In this document: one piece after another, positions 1 through 10,570 of the stretch | How the letters are laid out: the number at the start of each line of letters is the position of its first letter | Position numbering within the stretch: position 1 is the stretch's first letter | NCBI RefSeq assembly: GCF_010183535.1 | Contig: NC_071333.1 | Location: 19,652,587-19,716,586 of the forward strand | Direction of reading: 5' to 3' | DNA: 64,000 nt | DNA from: Caenorhabditis remanei | Taxonomy: Eukaryota; Nematoda; Chromadorea; Rhabditida; Rhabditidae | Program-made: the position numbers and the translations under genes | Notes under the pieces: model-generated | The model's database searches: none | Seen by the model: the letters and a program-made list of their open reading frames with translations, nothing else | Told to the model about the DNA's origin: nothing

Positions 1-491
1 GCCAAAGGACTCGCTAATTTATGTGAGTGGAGAATAATGGAGTAGGTTTGATACTGTGTACCTCTGTTCTTTGAGAAAATATCTAAAAAAAAATGTTCAA
101 CTAACAAAATACAATATAGTATTCATGAAATACTTTGTCAGTCCAAAAAGGTTTCGTAACTCTGAAGGCAGGCGAGTGCGGCTCTAGTAGTTACGCAAAA
201 TTTCCACAGCTAAATTCTAAAATAAAACTCACTTGAGTTTTCTGACCGTTCCGTGTGTTCGATCGTTTTGGCTTTGGCGCAGAGTCTTCAGAAGCTGAGG
301 ATAGTGAGCGATGGCAGGAAGCGGCTCTCTGTAATCATTCATGTTTGAAGAAGTGTATAATATTAAAATTATCATTACAAAAACTATAGAATTTCCATTC
401 AGACTAAAATACTACAGATAAATGAAAATAGAAAAATACTTACCTTGGTTGAAGTTTCAGACGTTTTCGGAGTCTTTCTTGGACTAGTCAT
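1..491 (-). CDS. Gene D: 5' end of a multi-homeodomain paralogue (partial, leaves window)
   Basis: Two coding exons are visible on the minus strand: 491-444 (starts MTSPRKTPKTSETSTK, 16 codons) and 328-233 (32 codons, Arg/Ser-rich). Both end in phase 0 at GTAAGT/GTGAGT donors, and exon 2 follows a TTACAG acceptor. They are mirror copies of exons 1 and 2 of gene A (4,382 and 4,544). The match continues through the following intron to base 1, where the first bases equal the reverse complement of about 4,881-4,894. The homeodomain exons must lie outside the window. By homology the product would be a nuclear DNA-binding protein, but nothing visible here shows a DNA-binding domain. Completeness cannot be judged. 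Confidence 0.6.
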
Positions 492-554
492 CTTGGAAAT
501 CAATATTCGAGTAAATTTGTCTGAAACTTTAAATAAATTTTTAAAAACAAGAGA

Positions 555-600
555 GAGAGAGAGAGGGCGCAAGAGAGACAGAGAGAAGAAAATGAAGAAA
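555..600. repeat. GA-rich microsatellite
   Basis: A purine tract of GA/GAGA repeats lies just upstream of the gene D start, and a corresponding pyrimidine tract precedes gene A (about 4,255-4,310). Its position suggests core promoter or 5' leader sequence, which is inference only. Confidence 0.5.
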
Positions 601-1299
601 CAGGCAAAGAAGGGAGAAATAGGCAGTGTGTGTGAGACAGCGGTCACCTCTGTTTGATTCATACGTGCATCCCTGGGTGATTTTGATCGGCGTGAGTCAA
701 CCAAACGAGTGAATGTGAAAACGGATATATATGTGAGAGTGGAAAGATAGAAAAACCGTGCTGTTGAAAATAACAATTGTCAGCGAGCGACTAATGATAT
801 GGATGTAGTGGAAGAAAGTAGGAAAATCAAAGTCTTCAAAAAAATAGTACTCTCAAAATGGTAATTCAAGATAATCTCAATTGAATCTCAATTGTGTAGG
901 GTCCACTAATACATTACCGGCATTCATCTTTAGTAAATTAATTGTTATGATACTATTATATTTGATTATCTTTTTCACGATTTTTAATACATAAAAATTG
1001 ATACAAACAAGAAGAAAAAATGAGAAAAAGAGAGAAAAGAAAAAAGAGTAAGAAACAAAGAAAAGAGAAATAGGCAATGACAGTACGAGGGCGATCACCA
1101 CTGTTTGGTTTATACATACATCTCTGGGTTGGGTATATGTACTGGGAAGACGCAGAGAGAACACATTGACCATTGACAGATGTTGAATAGTAATTTAAGA
1201 TGATTACAATTGTATCTTATTTTTATGAAGTCCACTACCACATTAAAAGCATTCCTCTATTGTAAATTCATTGTCATGACACTACATTTATCCAAATTA

Positions 1300-1740
1300 T
1301 TTTGTATTTCATGCTTCTTTTCACGATTCTCTAATCGTTTTTCCAATAAACAAATAAATAATTGAGAAGGGAAAAAATGAAGTCAGAGACCGAAATAATA
1401 ATAATAACCAAATTTGAAAAATCCTTTTGTTTGGAACAAAAACGTATTCTACCTCTCTTTTTCTCTTGGAGACGCACCAGCCTATTAAAACAGGGCACAT
1501 TGAGCGTTTAGAGAACAGCGATGAGGGTGTGACCGGCTGTCCTCCCATCACCCCCGGTTGTGTGTGCCACGTCTCCTTTACTTGGGTTCGGAAAATACAT
1601 GGACGCTCACAAACCTTTCTGTTCTTTCTTTTCATGTTTCTTCGCTGCCTACAGAAAACGCGTCGAAGGTGCACCTGTCTCTTTTTTCATGATTATCTGG
1701 AAGGAGTAAGGCACCTATTTCCCTGTTAAAAAGGTCAAAT
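1300..1740. other. Upstream block shared with the flanks of genes B and C
   Basis: The reverse complement of about 1,630-1,685 ('ggtgcacc...cgacgcgttttctgtaggca') resembles 28,235-28,290 and 36,555-36,610 on the plus strand, both upstream of minus-strand multi-homeodomain genes. Relative to the gene it lies in the same orientation for gene A (plus) as for B and C (minus). Some lengthy open frames here are not convincing as coding. The block is probably conserved promoter-distal flank that travelled with the gene family. Confidence 0.4.
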
Positions 1741-2049
1741 ATGGACTTCAGATCGCTCTATAAATGAGAGAGAGAAAGAAATAGAGAGGTACAGGCTACA
1801 AGTAAAATAAAACTATGATTTGGCTAATTATCAAAATGTATTCTTATATTTGCTAGTATGAAAATCATGAGAGAACTTTACATATGTCCCTCATCAGGTT
1901 TTTAATTAAAATCCTTTTTTGACTTTTAGCCCAGAAAATGGGCTCTTATCAAAAAAGGACGAATCTGCTTCTATTTTAAGAAGTACTGTATTTTTCCCAC
2001 ACGTCAGTCACTATACAGTTTCTACAGAATTGTATCTTTTCGCTTGATG

Positions 2050-2215
2050 TACAGTACTGACCACAAAGAATGCGGCAATTGCAGTTTTTAATTGAAAATG
2101 GTGAACTTTGTGAGTGTGAGACGGCCTTTCTGATAGTCTCACAATATTGATTGTTTATAGAGTGTATTGATCACAAGTACAGCTTCATTTTTATAGTTGA
2201 CAACTTTTTTGCGCC
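2050..2215. mobile_element. Fragment of the TACAGTRCC MITE family
   Basis: It begins TACAGTACTGACC and carries the family signatures 'ttttaattgaaaatg', 'gagtgtgag' and 'tttatagttgacaacttttttg'. These recur in better preserved copies at 25,328, 34,085 and 49,603-50,062. The right half is missing, and the retroelement-like reading frame follows directly. Confidence 0.5.
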
Positions 2216-2656
2216 TCTCAACCAAGAGCCAGAGAAACGCTGAAGAGACGCCGCATATCTCCACCCAAGACCGAGGAATCTCCACGGAACCGTCGGAGAT
2301 CACCACCTCAAGCCAAGACTTCCGCTCAGAGACGCCGGATCACCCCGCCACGGACACAGAACCGTCCCGAAAGTCATGAGACAGAAAGAACCAATATGCC
2401 AGTCACGTATCGGTTCGTGCTCGAAAAAGACATGGAGGAAGAGGCCAGAAATCGGTGCAGTTTCTGCTCTCAACGTCACTTCAGTGACAGATGTGGAAAT
2501 CACGTCGAAATGGAAGAGCGAAAAAGAATTCTGACAGAGAAGAATCGCTGCTGGAGATGTCTGCTTGTTCGTCAACCTGGACACAACTGCTCATCAAGAA
2601 AATGCTTCTACTGTGCTCAATATGGACACAATGAAGCAATATGCACACGACCATAG
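2204..2656 (+). pseudogene. Zinc-knuckle (gag-like) fragment, probably retroelement-derived
   Basis: One frame is open from about 2,204 to a TAG at 2,656, with the first ATG at 2,396. The N-terminal part is Arg/Pro/Ser-rich (RRRISPPKTEESPRNRR type). The C-terminal 86 residues hold clustered cysteines: CSFCSQRHFSDRC, then CWRCLLVRQPGHNC, then CFYCAQYGHNEAIC. Tandem CCHC knuckles of this kind are typical of nucleocapsid regions of nematode BEL/Pao-type LTR elements, though cellular zinc-knuckle proteins exist. No protease, reverse transcriptase or LTR is visible around it, so I read it as an isolated relic. It sits in the spacer of the inverted duplication. Confidence 0.55.
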
Positions 2657-4030
2657 ACTATAGTCGAATGAGGACTCTTCGATGGATCAACGACCACGAC
2701 AACGATTGGACTTTCCCATGAACCCCCCCCCCTACACCTCCTTTCTGTTTTCTTTCTTATCATTATATAATTTCAATTTTCCCTTCTTATTTTCATTCTC
2801 ATCCACCCTTTCTGATTTCCTCTTTCTCTCCCTCTCCCCTCGGAATGTACTCGATTTAGAGCACTCAACCTGTTGATTATTGTTATTATTTTAATTTCTT
2901 ATTTCCTTTTTTCTATTGTTTTATATTTCTTCCTTTTATAATTCAAATGATTCAAATGTCACCTTTTTCACCTATGACATGAGTCATTCTCTGTTTGTAT
3001 GACCTTTCAGCACCCGCCGCCCCAGGGTGCCTCTTGGGTAATTGTAACATTACTTATTTGTATCTTTCACTCCTCTAATCACGCCCCTGTTTTCTCAGCT
3101 TCACCCTCTCCCGCTTCTTCCTCACTCTTCACCTTACACCCCAACGACTCACGATCGTTCCCCTCATCAATTTGTTCAAACAATGATGAAACCGTTCACC
3201 CAATGAAAAGAAAAAAAAAACGCCTCGCATGGGGTCGATCCCTTCCCCCACCCAGCACCAACTCAGCACACATCCCCTCGGCCACTCGGCCAGTCGAAAA
3301 CGTGGCAAAGGGAGGAAAGTGACATTTTCGAAACTGTTGAAAAGCGAGGAAATGAGGTTTACTGTGTTAAATCTGAGCCGAACGTTGAGAGCCCATAACT
3401 CGGAGCAGAGTGCCGAGCGTGTTCCAATATTTTGTGGGAGCTCTATTGGAGGGGTCCTTGACCTCCCATCACCAAAGTTTCATCAAATTACAAATTTACA
3501 AGTGCTTGGGGTTCCCTTGTCAGACATCTGAGTACCTTTCTTTTCTAATCATGCACGTCATTCAGTGGGAGAGAGAGAGACGGTCCCAATACATAAGGAA
3601 CACTCTCTCCCCCTCTCTCTGAATGACCTTTGTCTCATGACTCTCAAAGAGTCTACACTATTTCCCTCAACACCTTCAAATTTTGAAGAAAAGAGAACTC
3701 GCTTAGCTTATGGCTAACACTCTCTCTTCTTCTAACTTTATTTTCCCCTCTCAATCTATCATGAGACAGTCTGGCCACGCCCTTGGGGGCGCGAACGAGA
3801 TTTTTTCATTCCTTCCTACCATTCTCCACCAGAAGCTGGTATCAAAAGCTTATCCCCTTTTTTCACCCCTTTTTACACCCCCTTTTCCCCACTTTCCAAT
3901 CTCTGGGAAGTTTCATCAAGAAGCTTCCTCTTCACCTCATCTCCAATCTCTCTGTGAGACTTCACAAGAAGTCCTCACAATTCTCATACCTCATCACCAA
4001 TCTGACTATAGTTCAAAATCATTTGGATAA
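2657..4030. other. Spacer without recognisable genes
   Basis: Pyrimidine-rich, C-homopolymer-containing DNA (for example a CCCCCCCCC run near 2,722) with short overlapping open frames in several phases. None has splice-site support, a domain, or homology I recognise. It separates the arms of the inverted duplication. Confidence 0.4.
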
Positions 4031-4890
4031 ATGTAGTGTCATGAAAATAAATATACAATAGAGGAATCCTTTTAATGTTGTAGTGGACCTTATGAAATTA
4101 GGATACAGTTGAGATTTTCGTAAATTACTATTCAACAATTGTCAATGGTCAATGTGTTCTCTCTGCATTTTTTCATTACATACACCTAACCCAGAGATGT
4201 ATGTATAAATCAAAAAGAGGTGACCGCCCTCTTACTCACACTGCCAATTTCTCTCTTCTTTGTTATATTCTCTTTTTTCTTTTCTCTCTATTTCTCACTC
4301 TTTCATCTTGTTTGTATTTATAGCAATCCTTTCTGACTTTGTTTTGTTTCAGACAAATTTATTCGATTATCGATTTCCAAGATGACTAGTCCAAGAAAGA
4401 CTCCGAAAACGTCTGAAACTTTCACCAAGGTAAGTATTTTTCTATGTTTATTTATCAGCAGTATTCTAGTCTGAATGGAAATTCTATAGTATCTATTATG
4501 AACATTTTTTATAATACACTTCTTCAAACATGAATAATTACAGAGAACCACTTCCCGCCGTCGCTCACCATCCTCCTCTTCTGAGTTGTCTGATTCTGCG
4601 CCAACACCAAAGCGATCAAAAACGCAGGACGGTTTGAGAACTGAAGTGAGTTTATTTCAGTGTGGAAATTTAACGTAACTACTAGAGCTGATAAAACTTT
4701 GGAGCATCACAGCTCGATTGACTTCACAGCTATGAAAAATGTTTCAGCTGACAAAATGCTTTATGAATATTAGATTGTATTTTGTTAGTTGAACATTTTT
4801 TGATATTTTCTCAAAGAACGAAAGAATACAGTGCCAAACTTACACCATTTTTCTCTACTTACATGAATCAGCGAGTCCTTTGGCGCAGAA
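4030..4890. repeat. Right arm of head-to-head inverted duplication
   Basis: The reverse complement matches 1-780 (and again 880-1,280). It contains gene A exons 1 and 2 and a 422-base intron. The match ends at about 4,890, where the left arm is cut by the window edge, so the true duplication is longer. Confidence 0.7.
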
Positions 4891-7231
4891 AACGTTCCCA
4901 AAATGATTTAGTTGTCAAAGTTGTCAAAATTCTTTCTAATTCTGAATAATAGGAAAAAAATACTTTTGGATTACGACGCTAAACAGGTTTTAACCACTAT
5001 CAATTTTTCCCAGAGAGTCTCTTGTCGAGAAACGGTTCAATCCAACTTTCACATTACTAATTTTCAGAAGAGATCCACTTCCGATTACCGCCGGCCTTCT
5101 TCTTCCACTGAGTCTTCTGATGATGAAGAACAGAAAAACAATACATCGAATATATCGAGAAAGCGAGTTAGAAAACCAGCGCCAAAAATCGAGCTCACGG
5201 AGGAACAAAGAGAATTCGCACAAAAAACGCTGCGAGAATTTTACGAAAAAAAAGGACTCCCATCTCCAGCGGAAAAGAAAGAGCTCGCAAAACAACTCCA
5301 TATGACCAAAACAAATGTAAGTTTGAAATGCTCAAAGAAATCGAGACATCCGTTTTTGTTTCAGATAAGTAATTTTTTCTATCGAAAAAAGATATCAGAA
5401 GAAGTGCGAAAATGTTCAAATGTGTCCGAAGAAGCGAAAAAACATTTTAGAAAGATATTGGCGGCAAACCAGCACCCCACAACGGAGGAGAAACGAAAAC
5501 TGGCGGCAAAGTACAATTTAAATTTACCGAAAGTGAGAGTAAAAACTATGAAAAAGTTTACACAAATAACCTTATTGCAGGTCTCACTCTGGTTCAAGAT
5601 CAACAGAGATAAATTGAAACCGAAACCGGAACGTACTCCAGAGGAAATTGTTCGGTTGAGACAAAGGAAAACAGAGTTGGAAAGAGAAAGGCTGCGAAGA
5701 AAGAAACTTGAGGTATGAATTATTGAAACTAAAAGATTTTCCAATTATTCTAAACATTTAGTCGGACAAGCCGCCGCCGTTCGCATTTACTGAAGATCAG
5801 AAAAAAATCATGAAAACAAAATACGAGGAGTTCAAGTACCCGACAAGAAATCAATGCGAGACCTGGGGAAAAGAAATTGAGTTGACTGGAGTACAGGTTC
5901 GCAAAGTTTGAAAAAAAAAGCCTCCACACAAAACTATTCATTCCAGGTGTACAGATTCATCAAAAAAGAGAGAACATTAAACAGAAAAGAGAGCGATAAC
6001 AAGACTCGAGAAATAGAAAAGAAACGACTAAAAGCGAGTTTGTTTGAAGGTGAATCTCTTAAATAATTTTTTGTTTTGTTTCAGAAAAAATATTCTCTCA
6101 AGCCAAAGGGACACCCACCTCTATCGGAAGAAGCTGCTGCTCCCATCATCAAACAGTTTCTCGAGGAGAACCCGAACCACCGAGAGATTGGATATGATGG
6201 GTTGATGAATCAGATATACTGGCCCAAATATAAAGTATGTCTAATTTTATGTTTATGTGATTAATAGATCATTGATTTTCAGATATTGAATTTTATTAAA
6301 CCACTAAGACGGCAAAGTCACAAAATGGGTAGGCTTTCTGCTGAAAACAAAGAAGAATTGAAACGAGAATTTGAAAATAATCAATACATTTCGTTAGTGA
6401 GAGCTGAACAGATTGCTAGACCTATGAACGTCACAGACCAAACAGTGAGTGAATTTATTGGAAATTTTCCCGTGTTTCACAATGGAATTGTTTCAGATTG
6501 TTCTATGGATGTACAAAGAAAGGATTAGTGTTCTAAAGAAGTATCTAGATGAGAAAAACGGTGTGGACAGTTTGCCTTCGATCATGAAATTATTGGAGCT
6601 CCAATATTTGGAGAACTCTGTGATAGAGACGATGGAAGCTGCAAACGAGTTGAAAGAAAAAACAGGACTGAGAAAATGTGTGGTAAGTTTTAATTCTCAA
6701 AATATTAAAAATTGAATATGCTGACAGATACTTTTTCAAAACAGTAATAATTAATTTTATGTATGCTATTAGTTTTCTGAAAGTATATTACTATACTTTC
6801 AATATTAAAAATTCTGTTTACAGGTTTTGTCTTACTTCCGAATAAGAAGAAGATTGGATCGCGAAAGAGGAAAAAGTGTGATTGACGAAGAGGATGTCCC
6901 AATGCTGAGAAGTGGCAAAACACGTGGAGAGGGTAAAAAATCTTCCGCCGAAAAACGAGCCCAGGAAAAGAAATCGTCACTTCAAGACGTCGACCAGCCA
7001 CATCAGGATAACGAAGTGGCAATAAAACAAGAAATCGAATCAGACGACGATTCCTCTGTTTCGGACGAGATCTCAGATTCGGACGATTGGTCGGATTCCG
7101 ACGATTGGTCAGATTCCGACGATTTCACCGACTCGGGCATTAGACCAGTGAAGAAGGAAGAAGTGGAGGATGACGGCTTTGCTGGTGCTGAAACAATGAG
7201 AGAACCAGAGGAAGCGTCAAGGGTTGAGTAA
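4382..7231 (+). CDS. Gene A: protein with six homeodomain-like repeats (possible frameshift)
   Basis: Exons: 4382-4429, 4544-4645, 5068-5316, 5365-5532, 5581-5712, 5762-5896, 5947-6049, 6085-6234, 6283-6444, 6497-6682, 6824-7231. About 613 codons. After a Ser/Arg-rich N-terminus come six helix-turn-helix repeats, each split by a phase-0 intron just before the recognition helix (ISNFFYRKK, VSLWFKINRDK, VYRFIKKER, ILNFIKPLR, IVLWMYKER, VLSYFRIRRRLDRE). The C-terminus is acidic with SDDWSDSDDW repeats. This fits the divergent multi-homeodomain proteins of Caenorhabditis (as in ceh-100-like genes), expected to be nuclear DNA-binding regulators. Exon 7 is 103 nt whereas its counterpart in genes B and C is 105 nt. 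The canonical junction 6049/6085 therefore does not keep frame, and a stop would follow within about 40 codons. This suggests a pseudogene, an assembly error or unusual splicing. Confidence 0.75.
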
Positions 7232-7810
7232 AATTTTTTGTAGTTCTGTGATATTCTAAGTTCCGAGATAGTTCTGTACAGTTAGTTTTCACACTCTTTC
7301 CTTTCTCACTATTTCCTGTCACCTCTTTCTCTGACTACTCGATTTCCACATTATCCTTGTCTGAAATTTCTTTTCTCCTTCTTTTCGGATTTTTTAAATT
7401 CATTTCCCTCTTTCTTGTTTTTGACGTGTCGCTATTTAGTGTTTTCTGTTCTTTTTCTTATCATTTCACTCTCTTCATTGTATCTTCAATTTTCATCAAT
7501 TTCTCAGTCGAAATCATTATCTGATCTGTAAATGTCCCTTTCCTCTTTTTGGCCCTCAGACAGCTTTCTCTGTTTGCTCATTCTCAGATTATACAATCTC
7601 AATCGTTTCTACCTCTGTATTTTTGAAATATCCAACTATAATTTTTCATATCCAACTTTTCTGTTTTAACTGGAAAGGACAAGGTCTTATCTTTTTTTTC
7701 AATACCCTGCCCCGTATTCTGTTCAAATCGTTTGTGTACCGAAAGCCCTCCTCACTTAATCATCACCTGAGATTTTCCTTCTACTCTCTTTTTCCAATAT
7801 CATAATATTT
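7232..7810. repeat. Gene A 3' flank, left arm of tail-to-tail inverted repeat
   Basis: The 3' flank of gene A matches the reverse complement of about 8,350-8,960. Examples are 'cattatccttgtctgaaatttc' at 7,350 against 8,920-8,950, and 'atatccaac...ttttcatatc' at 7,630 against 8,515-8,545. It is likely 3' UTR plus flank. An AATAAA at about 8,015 lies beyond the arm. Confidence 0.6.
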
Positions 7811-8349
7811 TCGTAATATATGCCCTGAATGTGTGCGAAATCTTTTGATTAATTAATATATCTCACAGTCTGCCAAGTTTTAAAAGTGGTGTTTTTCCAT
7901 TTTCATATTTGAAAATGTTTCTGTGTAAAATTGCGTGTCTGTTACATTATTTTGTATTTTAGTCTTCATTCGGGCTCCCTTCATTCCGTTTTTTATACTA
8001 AATTTCGTATTCCAATAAACTTTAAAAAATACACATGACATTGGTTTCTAGCTATCTCTCTTGTTTTCTAACCATTTTGAGAACTGCAGTAAGCTTATTT
8101 GTGTAAACTTCTTCAGTACTTGTCACACAGATATCATGTTTTGCTTTTGTTTTAGTTGAAAAAGCTCAACTTGGAAAGTGTGTAAAAGTAAAAATAATGT
8201 TGATAGATCAAACAGTCCAAGAATCTTCTAAAAGTGAGTTTAAAAACGACAGTACTGGTCGATAAAATATCGTATTTTGCCCTTTTTAATTGAAAATGTC
8301 CAACTTCGAGAGTGTGTCATGGTAAAACAACTTTTCCCACTAAGCAGAT
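7811..8349. other. Spacer of the tail inverted repeat, with MITE fragment
   Basis: No gene seen. AATAAA at about 8,015 could serve gene A as a poly(A) signal. A fragment beginning 'acagtactggtcg' at 8,250, with 'ttaattgaaaatgtccaactt' and 'gagtgtgtcatggtaaaac', belongs to the TACAGTRCC MITE family. Confidence 0.45.
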
Positions 8350-9020
8350 TTTTAATCGATCGTTATTGGAAAAAGGGATTAATGGAAAATGGCAAGTGAT
8401 TATTGAGTAGGAAGGAGTGTTGGTACAAAGACGTTTGAATGAAATACGGGGTAGGATTTTTTAAGAGGAAAGACAAGCGCTTGTTGGTCGACAAATGAAA
8501 TAATCTGGTCATTAGATATAATTGGATATGAAAAATTACAGTTGGATATAAAAAGTGGGCAAAAGAAAGCAAAAAGGGGTTTTTAAATCACAGAATGATT
8601 TGGGAAGAAAAATCGAAAAAACATTGAAGATACCATTTAAAGAAAGAGAGAATAAGGTGATGAAGAGTGAGGGGTGTTGGAACAAAGTTGATTTAAAAGA
8701 AAAACGGGGATACTTGAAAAGAGACATTGCTGTTAAATGAAACAAATATAGTTGAATGAGAAAAAATGAGGTAGAAACATGGAAGATATCAAAGTAAAAA
8801 AATGAGCGAACAATGAAAGCTTTCATAAGGAGAGGAAAAAAGATTTTCAGATCACTGAATGATTTGGAATAGAAATCGGAAAAAATCGGAATTCAGAATA
8901 ATCCAAGCACAAGGAGAAAAGAAACTTCAGACAAGGATAATGCGGGAATATAGAAGCCAGAAAAGGGTGCGACTGGGAATGGTGAGGTGAGTGAGTGTGA
9001 AGACCGACTGGACCATCGTA
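8350..9020. repeat. Right arm of tail-to-tail inverted repeat
   Basis: Reverse-complement copy of gene A's 3' flank, lying 3' of the minus-strand tail pseudogene exactly as 7,232-7,810 lies 3' of gene A. There is also weak internal tandem similarity (8,380-8,540 versus 8,570-8,740, sharing 'gtgttggtacaaag/gtgttggaacaaag'). Confidence 0.55.
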
Positions 9021-9025
9021 TCCTT

Positions 9026-9366
9026 TTAGTCATCTCTTGGCTCTTCCTTAGGCTCGCAGTGTAGCAGCACCACCATAGCTGTCATCTTCAACTTCTTCTT
9101 TTACAACTGGTCTATTGTCCGGATCCTCAACTTCTAATTTCACAATTGGTTGTCCGAGTGTGAAGAAATGTCCATCGTCCGAGTCTCCGAGAGAAGTTCC
9201 GAGTCAGACCAACTGGACTCGTAGAAACTATTGTTCTCGTTGGGGAGACCGTCGTCAAATTCTACGTCTTCTTCTCCTCCCACGTATTGTCCTGATTTGG
9301 CAGATCTAAGTCCAAGTCTTGAGGTGATGGTTCTTCTTCCTGGACGGGCGTTCCGGTGGAATCTGA
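9026..9366 (-). pseudogene. Decayed C-terminal exon of a multi-homeodomain paralogue
   Basis: Reading from a GGTTTCAG acceptor (exon from 9,366), the minus strand encodes acidic Ser/Asp-rich sequence. It ends in a motif close to the gene A tail: RPVVKEEVEDDSYGGAATLR here against RPVKKEEVEDDGFAGAETMR in gene A. The frame has to change at least twice (near 9,270 and near 9,160) to follow it, and probably once more at the last codons (stop TAA at 9,048, or 9,026 in the shifted frame). No homeodomain exon precedes it. It is the coding remnant of the tail-to-tail inverted duplication. Confidence 0.6.
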
Positions 9367-9399
9367 CTGAAACCAATATATTGTCAGCCATAAAAATAG

Positions 9400-10570
9400 G
9401 AGATTTTGGAAAACAAAACCAATCGTCCTCATAACTTGGAACCTGATTGAATTTCTCTGTGAGAATCTTGAACGGTTAGATTACAGACCCCCAGAAGACT
9501 GTCGTCTCATCTCATTCGATTCTTCTAATCTTACCCGAAACCGACAAGGAAACCAAGTTGGTAGATTACACAATGAAGGATGTGAACTGGTATCATGTAC
9601 ACATAATAATTATGGATTTGAAAAAGACGGCCCCTGTGTTCTTATTATTGTTCTCTGCCACAAACACTCACACCTGTCACTTATCTTCCTGGAAAATCAA
9701 GTATCGATCGAGCAAAAACAACTATGACAGGTGTGAACGAGGGATTAATAATAAATAAGAAGGCCCGTGTTCTTCGCTTAACTTGATGGGAAATCTAATA
9801 GATGATGGCAAAAAGGACACGCCTCCAGACAAGATGGGGTCAGATGGGCGGTACACATCCAATTGTCCTTTCCCTTCCAGTACCGAGCAGTTCTTTTTTG
9901 GCTCTTTCTGTATAGAATTGTTTTCGATTCCACTTATACTTTCTACCTCAAGTTACCTTTTTATGCGAGTTTATTAAATTCACAAACTGATATTGTGTTT
10001 TATTCGTATTTCTTGTTCGAAAACTAATCGAAATTCGAAATTTTCTTTCAACTTTTTTTCCTCTTTTCCCTATTTTTTCTTCCATGAAACTTCTCCTTTT
10101 GTTATTGATTCCCACGACGGTAGATTAAACAAACAGCATATGTCTCAATCTACTTTGAGCACGTCAACGAATTCACACATTTTCATCAACTATCTGACTT
10201 CCCAGGAAGATAAATGACGGCCTGTGTTACTCTGCCACAAACATTCACACCTTTCACTTATCTTACTGGGAAATCTCATAGATGATGACAACTATGCCAC
10301 GCCCCCAGACTAGATGGTGAGACGGGTTGAAAATAGTCAGTTGTCCCTTTCACTTCCATACCGAGAAGTCCTCTCTTTCAGGGCTCTCTTTCTGTTTTTC
10401 ATTGCATTCGACCCGCATTTAACTCTTTAGATATATTTCTCGATTCACTAGATTTCTCATTTAAAAATTGATAAATCTTCAGTCACCACCAACCACCACA
10501 ACGATCCACTGCCACAATGAATAAACAAAAGGGATGGAGACGAAAATAAGGTGAATAACGGGGACTTTTC
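9400..10570. repeat. Intergenic region with a duplicated noncoding block
   Basis: A block containing 'ctctgccacaaacactcacacctgtcacttatcttcctgg...gggaaatctaatagatgatgg...cacgcctccagac' (about 9,640-9,980) recurs as about 10,205-10,480 with shared wording and spacing. I see no gene. The block abuts the left edge of the satellite. Confidence 0.5.

Larger units (their letters stand above)
1..1280. repeat. Left arm of head-to-head inverted duplication
   Basis: Bases 1-780 match, in reverse complement, about 4,150-4,890 including two exons and their splice sites. The arm has an internal duplication: the stretch with the GA-rich tract, 'gcgatcacc' and 'ttcatacgtgcatc' (560-700) recurs degenerately at about 1,000-1,130, and 850-960 recurs at 1,180-1,280. 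The right arm continues this match at about 4,030-4,230. The arms differ by many substitutions and small indels, so the duplication is not very recent. Being upstream of both divergent genes, the arms probably carry their promoters. Confidence 0.7.

Noticed and set aside
2300..2584. Minus-strand frame over the zinc-knuckle fragment
   Set aside because: It is the shadow of the plus-strand frame carrying clear CCHC motifs.
3710..4061. Overlapping plus-strand frames of 92-106 codons
   Set aside because: Two frames overlap in pyrimidine-rich DNA with S/F/P-rich translation and no homology. They are chance openings.
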